Made by a program: the position numbers and the translations under genes. A model generated the notes under the pieces. That model did not search any database and was not told the DNA's origin. It saw only the letters and a list, made by a program, of their open reading frames with translations. 10,314 nt of DNA, from NCBI GenBank assembly GCA_035384605.1, contig DAOOIV010000151.1, positions 1 to 10,314 of the forward strand, written 5' to 3'. Positions 6,513 through 10,314 of the stretch are shown in pieces (the first letter of the stretch is position 1; every line of letters begins with the position of its first letter). This DNA is from Phycisphaerae bacterium (GTDB taxonomy: Bacteria > Planctomycetota > Phycisphaerae > UBA1845 > PWPN01).

Positions 6513-7751
6513 CTACCTCCGCCGTCGAAGCAAAAGACTCCCCAAGCCCAGCAACACCACCCCCGCCGGCTCGGGAATCACAGCCACGAAGCCTCGATAG
6601 GTTCCGTCTGCAAGGACCCCGCGGCCAGCAATCGTCAGACCATCGGGTGTCACGCTTATACAGCGCTCCAGGTATTGCCAGGCACTAAGATCAACGCCCT
6701 GGGACGTAAGGATATCCTGGACCAATACACCGGTCGTGTTGCCGTTCTCCCAAACGGTCGCCCGGTAACCGGTAAACGAGTTGCCAGCACGGTCTTTCCC
6801 GTTCCAGGTGAAGCCGACCGCCGTGCCGTTATCCGAGACATCGAAGCTGTTAGATTGCTGAACTCCATCGATGTCACCGCCGGCAGGCAAAAGCTCAACA
6901 CTGTATTCAGACCCCACTTTCCAGAGAAAAGCATGGAGGCTGTCATCGCTCACCAAAGCCAATGGCTTCATGTACCCTGACGCGTACAAGCCGCCAGCGG
7001 ACATGCCGTTACCCTGGCCCTCGCCCGTGGAATTAGGATGCTGCGGGATTGGGGTAACATCGCCATTGTTGGCAACATCTGCATAGATCGCACGCTTCCC
7101 TCCGTTGTCGGTCCCAACCGCCAGTCCGGTGTTAGAAACGCCGTTCAGGACTGTGTCGCCTGTCCCTTGCTTTTCCCAAAACGCCCGAGGATTGGTACCA
7201 ACCTTGTTTTGCGCGACGCCGTTGACGTACTTGTAGGCCACCGCTTCTTTACCGTTGTGCCGCTCTCCGACAAGCCAGCCGTTGCCGGTGGCAGCGTCGA
7301 TGGACAGACAGTTCATCTGGGCAACCTTGACCTCGCTCGTAGTACCGTTCATCGTGTCAAGATAATAGTTGGTAGATGGCGGTGAGCCCGCATCGTAGGC
7401 TCGGCCAAGGGCAGAGTTGGAACCGACAGCACCGGCAACCATCAACCCGGCGGAGGTGTAGGCAATGCCGCGACCACTGGTCCCTGCCTTGGGTTGGAGC
7501 AGAGTAGTCGTCAAGTCGCTGACTTTGATTATCAGAATGCCGTTGGCACCATCGTAGGGTCCTCCGGGATTGTACGCAGTGCCAACTACGTAGGCCCCGT
7601 CGTCGGTCATGCCCTGGATGTGATACCCAGAGGCGGCATTCGCGTTATTCGTGCCCGAGTGCGTCGCCGGGAGCACCGTGAGACCAACACCCATGACGCT
7701 CGTCGCCCCTATCATGACCCCCACGGCAATCAAATACATCTTTGTCTTCAT
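6513..7751 (-). CDS. PEP-CTERM protein with HAF-like repeats
   Basis: The 412-residue product has a signal peptide (MKTKMYLIAVGVMIGATSVMG), a long region of degenerate repeats and the tail IPEPAGVVLLGLGSLLLRRRR. The repeats carry a recurring pattern of small residue, then V/A-VG or VAG, then a Gly-rich turn (GAYVVGTAYN, GLMVAGAVG, NGWLVGERHNG, GLAVGTDNGG, GTAVGFTWNG, GLTIAGRG). This resembles extracellular HAF repeats or a beta-propeller-like surface protein. The ATG at 7751 has GAGGAG 11 bases upstream and begins the signal peptide. The frame is open 59 codons further up, but that part overlaps element D and is Arg-rich. Function beyond surface location is unknown. Confidence 0.88.
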   Translation of the reverse strand: MKTKMYLIAVGVMIGATSVMGVGLTVLPATHSGTNNANAASGYHIQGMTDDGAYVVGTAYNPGGPYDGANGILIIKVSDLTTTLLQPKAGTSGRGIAYTSAGLMVAGAVGSNSALGRAYDAGSPPSTNYYLDTMNGTTSEVKVAQMNCLSIDAATGNGWLVGERHNGKEAVAYKYVNGVAQNKVGTNPRAFWEKQGTGDTVLNGVSNTGLAVGTDNGGKRAIYADVANNGDVTPIPQHPNSTGEGQGNGMSAGGLYASGYMKPLALVSDDSLHAFLWKVGSEYSVELLPAGGDIDGVQQSNSFDVSDNGTAVGFTWNGKDRAGNSFTGYRATVWENGNTTGVLVQDILTSQGVDLSAWQYLERCISVTPDGLTIAGRGVLADGTYRGFVAVIPEPAGVVLLGLGSLLLRRRR

Positions 7752-7854
7752 CGTTGTTCGTACTCCTCTTGCGCCCGGTCGAATCCGAAGATGTGCGAGA
7801 CCAATCAGTTTCTTCATTCGAGTCATCTCGGGCGCTTCTTCGCCCTTGCGGGCG

Positions 7855-8181
7855 AGTCTGGCCGTGCCGCGGCCTCGTCCGGCCGTGCACGGCACTACTG
7901 ATTCACTTTTTCGCATGCCCTCCGGCATGCCGGCCGCTCACGCGAGCGGCCCGTTTGGCGTAACCCCCGCACGCCGCGATGTTGCCCGGCGTGCATTCGC
8001 ACACCCTTTTGTCCCGGGGCGGTCTCCCGTTCCTCCTTGACCGGTGCTTGCGGCCGTGATCCCGGGTCATCTTCTCTTCTCCTTCTCTTGAATCACCGCT
8101 GATGTTTGCGTCCAACGGCCGCGGGTCGGCAACCCACGACCCGGCCCTTGTCGGGGCCGCGTTTCGTCTTGTCATTCCTCC
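7855..8181 (-). promoter_or_regulatory. Element D: repeated structured leader upstream of the HAF-like gene
   Basis: On the minus strand it opens with GGAGGAATGACAAGACG (8181-8165) and a GGCCC/GGGCC hairpin. Then come the CCCCGGG and AAAAGGG blocks, the perfect 8-bp stem GCACGCCG/CGGCGTGC (7994-7987 with 7976-7969) and the hairpin GGCCGCTCACGCGAGCGGCC (plus-strand reading, 7932-7951). The GTGCCG/CGGCAC stem-loop (7895-7864) with an inner CGGCC/GGCCG helix follows. Its outer second pair is T-A where copy B has C-G, a compensatory change. A GCCC-GCAA-GGGC hairpin follows, and about 100 bases later GAGGAGTACG before the ATG. Bases 7752-7854 and 8182-8257 hold nothing else I can support. Confidence 0.65.
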
Positions 8182-8257
8182 CAGAAAAACCATGATCTGT
8201 TCCCACACCAGGGCTTGTTGGTTGTGGACGCGCCGCGGGTGTTCCCGGGGCCCGGCT

Positions 8258-8461
8258 TCAGGCGGCCAGGGCCAACCTGGCCGAATGCCGCTCCGCCGGG
8301 TCGTGCCCCGGATCCCAGTCCCAGTAACCCAGAACCAGCCTCAGCCCGCCCCGGCGCGTTTTCCGTGATCGCACCACCAGGGGCCGCACCGGTTCCGCGG
8401 TTTCCAGCCGCAGCACCGGAACTTCCCGACGCGTCTGCGTTTTGCCGCTGTTTCCAGACAT
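8258..8461 (-). CDS. Small basic hypothetical protein, paralogue of the ORF at 2392-2583
   Basis: The 67-residue product runs from MSGNSGKTQTRREV to DPAERHSARLALAA. It matches the other copy in the RREV, RPL, TRRG, LRLV and DPAERHSARLALAA blocks; the final 14 residues are identical although four codons differ. GGAGGG lies 4 bases before the ATG. An in-frame ATG four codons upstream is possible, but its own binding site is poorer and the paralogue aligns from the inner Met. There is no signal peptide, membrane span or recognised domain. It sits just after the small operon ending at 8513 and before element D, as its paralogue sits before element B, so the ORF and element may form a unit. Confidence 0.5.
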   Translation of the reverse strand: MSGNSGKTQTRREVPVLRLETAEPVRPLVVRSRKTRRGGLRLVLGYWDWDPGHDPAERHSARLALAA

Positions 8462-8485
8462 GACGCCCTCCACCTCGTTTGCCGG

Positions 8486-8501
8486 GGCGGGTTGCCCCGC
8501 C
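8486..8501 (-). other. GNRA-loop hairpin between the genes at 8513 and 8461
   Basis: On the minus strand the sequence is GGCGGG-GCAA-CCCGCC, with six pairs and a GNRA loop, 25 bases before the ATG at 8461. It matches 2608-2623, where the loop is GCGA. It could end the transcript of the gene stopping at 8513, but the presence of the same hairpin before the other paralogue favours a link to the small ORF. Confidence 0.55.
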
Positions 8502-8512
8502 GACTCTTCCGA

Positions 8513-8710
8513 TCAGGCCGCCCACCTCACGCGCCGCGGTTCGGCCTTTCGCTCGCCGCGCACCATGTCGCTCATGTACGTGCTGCGGACATACGCCCGC
8601 GGAAACCGGCGCTCGCTGCGCCGATCGATCTCGGCCGCAACCAGCTCGGACAGTGCGCAGAGCTGGTCGTCATCCATTCGCCTCATCCATTTGCGCAATC
8701 GCTTGTCCAT
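8513..8710 (-). CDS. Small basic hypothetical protein in regulator operon
   Basis: The 65-residue product begins MDKRLRKWMRRMDDDQLC and continues ALSELVAAEIDRRSERR, a likely amphipathic helix, before a basic C-terminal part. The ATG at 8710 is chosen because AAGGAG sits 7 bases upstream. A longer reading from 8752 would overlap the preceding stop and lacks a binding site. There is no signal peptide or membrane segment. It follows the 59-residue gene by 38 bases and so is probably co-transcribed with it and the receiver protein. I do not recognise the family; the charge pattern would suit a nucleic-acid or protein-binding role, which is inference only. Confidence 0.65.
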   Translation of the reverse strand: MDKRLRKWMRRMDDDQLCALSELVAAEIDRRSERRFPRAYVRSTYMSDMVRGERKAEPRRVRWAA

Positions 8711-8748
8711 GGCAGAACTCCTTATCTCTCGCAGATCTCCTCGGTCAC

Positions 8749-8928
8749 TCACGCCGCCCGGCGGACGCGCGCCGTCTGACGAAGACGACGGACGCAGACG
8801 CCGGCACGGCGATCAAGCTCCTCATCGATTACCTTTTTGAGGCGGGATCCGGTCAGGATGCGCAACAGCAGCAGATGTTCACCGCTGCATCGGCTGAGCG
8901 TTTTCTTCTGAGCTTCTGTCAGAGACAT
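8749..8928 (-). CDS. Small hypothetical protein in regulator operon
   Basis: The 59-residue product begins MSLTEAQKKTLSRCSGEHLL and continues LLRILTGSRLKKVIDEELDR before a basic end (VCVRRLRQTARVRRAA). It has two probable helices, two Cys residues (14 and 45) and no signal peptide. AAAGGAAAG lies about 4 bases before the ATG. The gap to the upstream gene stop is 38 bases, and the same gap separates it from the downstream small gene, which supports an operon with the receiver protein at 8967. I do not recognise the family. The helix-rich, basic character is shared with the next gene, but the two are not evident paralogues. Confidence 0.6.
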   Translation of the reverse strand: MSLTEAQKKTLSRCSGEHLLLLRILTGSRLKKVIDEELDRRAGVCVRRLRQTARVRRAA

Positions 8929-8966
8929 GATTCTTTCCTTTCGTCATGAATCACGAACACACCTCG

Positions 8967-9497
8967 TCAGGCCACCTCTGGCCATAACTTCTTCTTCCTT
9001 GTCCCGCGTTCGGGGGCGGCGCCGGCCGCGGCGCCCACCGTCTTGGGAAGAGAGAACACCACCTGGGTAACCGGCTCCGCCTGTTGCGGCCTGTACCGGC
9101 CGTGGGCGAGGCTCGCTCCGGAAGGCGTGGTCGCGCCGACCATTGCCAGCACGGCCTGCTCGATGAGTTCCGGGTCGGCCGAGGCCATATAACAGCTCAC
9201 GCCGACCGCGCGAACCGTCCGCTCGAGCTCGTGGCCCTCGTACGTCGCGACCGTCACCACCGGCATGCCCGGACGCAGCCGGCGCACGCGATCGAGCAAG
9301 TCCAGGGTCTCCGCCGAGTCCAGCGAAACCTGTATCACCAGCGTCTCGGGCTCTGCGTCGCGGATTCTCTGCACCGCCTGGCTTGCACTCGTTGCGCGCA
9401 GCAGCGGCCACCCCCGGCGCATGAGAAGACGGGCCAGCGCCGGGGTCACCACGCGGTCCAGAACCACAACCAGGACGGGTTCACTTGCTCGGGACAT
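8967..9497 (-). CDS. Degenerate receiver-domain protein without phosphorylation residues
   Basis: The 176-residue product has a response-regulator receiver-like fold over about residues 7-120: strand VLVVVL, helix ALARLLMRRG, strand PETLVIQV, helix AETLDLLDRVRRLRP, strand PVVTVAT, and helix PELIEQAVLAM. The phosphoacceptor position reads Gln 56 instead of Asp, the acidic pair after strand 1 is reduced to LD (13-14), and the Lys expected after strand 5 is Ser 106. It therefore probably works as a pseudo-receiver in protein contacts. The tail after 120 is low-complexity and ends basic (GTRKKKLWPEVA). AGGAG lies 8 bases before the ATG. It is the first gene of a likely operon with two small proteins, downstream of a region with sigma-54-like sites. 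Confidence 0.75.
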   Translation of the reverse strand: MSRASEPVLVVVLDRVVTPALARLLMRRGWPLLRATSASQAVQRIRDAEPETLVIQVSLDSAETLDLLDRVRRLRPGMPVVTVATYEGHELERTVRAVGVSCYMASADPELIEQAVLAMVGATTPSGASLAHGRYRPQQAEPVTQVVFSLPKTVGAAAGAAPERGTRKKKLWPEVA

Positions 9498-9634
9498 CTA
9501 ATTCTCTCCTGTCGACGCCTGCTGCGCGACCCTTCCGGACACAAGCGGCGCCCAACCGTGCGCGCGGGCCCTCCACGCTGAACGCCTGGCCGTCCCGTTT
9601 TGAGCGCGCATCCGGCGCGACATGGGCCAACCCG

Positions 9635-9649
9635 GCAGGAGGCGTGCCG
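9635..9649 (-). promoter_or_regulatory. Candidate sigma-54 promoter for the pseudo-receiver operon
   Basis: On the minus strand the sequence is CGGCACGCCTCCTGC. It fits TGGCACG-N4-TTGC at all but two positions and keeps the GG and GC exactly 10 bases apart. Transcription would start near 9623, leaving a leader of about 125 bases before the ATG at 9497. High GC raises the chance of random matches. Confidence 0.35.
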
Positions 9650-9726
9650 CGCAACCGGGCGGCGCGCAAGCTGAGCAACCACAAGGCCTTTGAGCGGAAT
9701 GAACGAGAGAGAGGCTTTGCCAGGAA

Positions 9727-9743
9727 TGTACCATTGTGGTACC
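9727..9743. promoter_or_regulatory. Candidate activator-binding dyad, copy 1
   Basis: TGTACCATTGTGGTACC contains the dyad GTACC-N5-GGTAC. It matches the copy at 9818-9834 at 14 of 17 bases, 91 bases away centre to centre. It lies about 110 bases upstream of the start site expected from the candidate promoter at 9635, a usual place for a sigma-54 activator site. A 12-base palindrome, CCGCCATGGCGG, overlaps its right edge (9742-9753). Confidence 0.45.
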
Positions 9744-9817
9744 GCCATGGCGGGTCCGTGCGCCGCCGTCTCCTGCGCCGGCGGCACTTAGCGAACATTT
9801 GTACCGGAATGGCTCAC

Positions 9818-9834
9818 TGTGCCGTTGTGGTACA
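9818..9834. promoter_or_regulatory. Candidate activator-binding dyad, copy 2
   Basis: TGTGCCGTTGTGGTACA is an imperfect dyad with the same core as the copy at 9727. A third, weaker relative (TGTACC-N5-GG) starts at 9800, next to it. The three sites together look like an enhancer cluster for a sigma-54 activator; the partial activator gene sits immediately upstream. Confidence 0.45.
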
Positions 9835-9842
9835 GCAGGCGC

Positions 9843-9857
9843 GCACAACGCGTGCCA
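9843..9857 (-). promoter_or_regulatory. Alternative sigma-54-like promoter
   Basis: On the minus strand the sequence is TGGCACGCGTTGTGC. The -24 part is a perfect TGGCACG, GG-to-GC spacing is 10, and the -12 part is GTGC rather than TTGC. It is a better -24 match than the site at 9635, but it would place the dyads downstream of the start and leave a leader of over 330 bases, so I rank the two about equally. Confidence 0.3.
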
Positions 9858-9970
9858 GGAACGCCGATCGTGCAATGGATAACGCCGTGGGGGTCAGAAC
9901 CTTACGGCCAGACATCTGTGCGGCTTGCGCGCATGTTTCTGGATCGCAGAGCGCTTGGCTCGCAGCCCGC

Positions 9971-9988
9971 AAAAAGGCGGTCCGCCTT
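9971..9988 (-). terminator. Intrinsic terminator of the sigma-54 activator gene
   Basis: On the minus strand AAGGCG-GAC-CGCCTT is followed at once by a T-run, the classic stem plus U-tract. It lies just past the stop codon at 9992. It is the only hairpin in the window with a proper U-tract, and it separates the activator from the downstream operon. Confidence 0.75.
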
Positions 9989-9991
9989 GGG

Positions 9992-10314
9992 CTATTGACG
10001 GTTGATGTGCAGGCCGTAGGCCCGGATCTTGCGATACAGCCTGCGCCGATCGATCTGCAGCATCGCGGCGGCAAGAGACTTGTTGCCGCCCGCCGCCTGC
10101 AAGGCGCGAGCGATAAGGGCTCGTTCGGCCACTGCAAGAGGGACTACCGGAGAATCGTCACATGCCAGATGCGAAATCGAAGCGGCCCGGACCGACGCCG
10201 GCAGGTCGCGGGCGGTGATCGTGTCGTTGCGGCAAAGGACACAGGCGTGCTCGATGGCGTTTGCCAGCGTCGTTCTGAAAGTGCAGAGATTTCGCCGGTT
10301 TGAATATGTAGTCT
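9992..10314 (-). CDS. Sigma-54-dependent Fis-family activator, C-terminal part
   Basis: Only the 3' end is present. The recognisable part starts at NAIEHACVLCRND, the end of the AAA+ domain after the GNVREL motif in NtrC-type regulators. A linker follows (ITARDLPASVRAA), then the Fis-type DNA-binding helix-turn-helix (VAERALIARALQAAGGNKSL, then AAAMLQIDRRRLYRKIRAYG), ending LHINRQ. Such proteins bind enhancers and remodel sigma-54 RNA polymerase. The frame stays open to the window edge, but residues before NAIEH come from the 53-base inverted repeat and do not match the expected GNVREL context, so the gene is cut exactly at the repeat. By position it could control the neighbouring PEP-CTERM cluster, as PrsR is reported to do in other bacteria; that is inference. 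Confidence 0.85.
   Translation of the reverse strand, partial: TTYSNRRNLCTFRTTLANAIEHACVLCRNDTITARDLPASVRAASISHLACDDSPVVPLAVAERALIARALQAAGGNKSLAAAMLQIDRRRLYRKIRAYGLHINRQ
10262..10314. repeat. Right copy of 53-base terminal inverted repeat
   Basis: Exact reverse complement of 2-54. It begins immediately upstream of the codons for NAIEH in the activator gene and replaces the conserved sequence expected there. The inward boundary motif is the same at both ends (TGCCAGCG on the repeat side), as expected for the edge of a discrete element. Confidence 0.9.

Noticed and set aside
7752..7928. N-terminal extension of the HAF-like protein by 59 residues
   Set aside because: The extension is Arg-rich, overlaps the structured element, and would bury the signal peptide. 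The ATG at 7751 has its own binding site.
7752..7950. Sigma-54 promoters directly upstream of the PEP-CTERM genes
   Set aside because: I looked for GG-N10-GC with a recognisable -24/-12 context in the leaders and found none worth reporting.
640..8181. CRISPR array or tandem repeat
   Set aside because: The four copies are kilobases apart, diverged, and separated by genes rather than by uniform spacers.
9485..10303. 272-residue plus-strand open frame
   Set aside because: It lies antisense to the activator and its control region, is Arg/Ala-rich as expected for a GC-rich shadow frame, has no binding site, and ends in the inverted repeat.

Overview
The window reads as a fragment of a GC-rich planctomycete genome, probably Phycisphaerae-like, and possibly a whole contig from an uncultured organism. 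The case rests on a run of secreted beta-rich proteins. Each has an N-terminal signal peptide and a PEP-CTERM sorting tail of the planctomycete type: a Pro-Glu-Pro core, a short hydrophobic stretch, then LLLRRRR or FLRRRR. All supported genes lie on the minus strand, so transcription runs from high to low coordinates.

Right end (8513-10314): the 3' end of an NtrC-type sigma-54 activator closes with a clear intrinsic terminator. A ~490-base control region follows. It holds two near-identical 17-base dyads and two sigma-54-like -24/-12 boxes. Next come a degenerate, phosphorylation-dead receiver protein and two small basic proteins, spaced like one operon. Centre and left (13-8461): seven secreted-protein genes follow. 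They are a HAF-repeat-like protein, a golvesin-like domain protein, a discoidin/CBM-like protein, a tandem duplicate pair, a beta-rich protein, and a seventh that lacks its sorting tail at the window edge. Six carry PEP-CTERM tails. No exosortase is present.

The most unusual feature is not a standard gene. Four of the seven secreted-protein genes (starts 636, 2026, 5364, 7751) are preceded by diverged copies of one ~190-340-base element. It has a conserved box, several conserved hairpins, at least one compensatory base-pair change, and two stems that cannot form together. Two copies also have a paralogous ~65-residue small ORF in front of them. Counts of differences by codon position suggest the element is non-coding, while the small ORF pair shows synonymous-biased change. 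Several secreted-protein genes are also followed by GC-rich hairpins of related sequence with no U-tract.

The window begins and ends with a perfect 53-base inverted repeat that breaks into both outermost genes. This points to copies of a mobile element end or an assembly-graph break. Operationally, the window looks like a secreted/sorted protein island beside a sigma-54 regulatory locus. The link between the two is inference from proximity.
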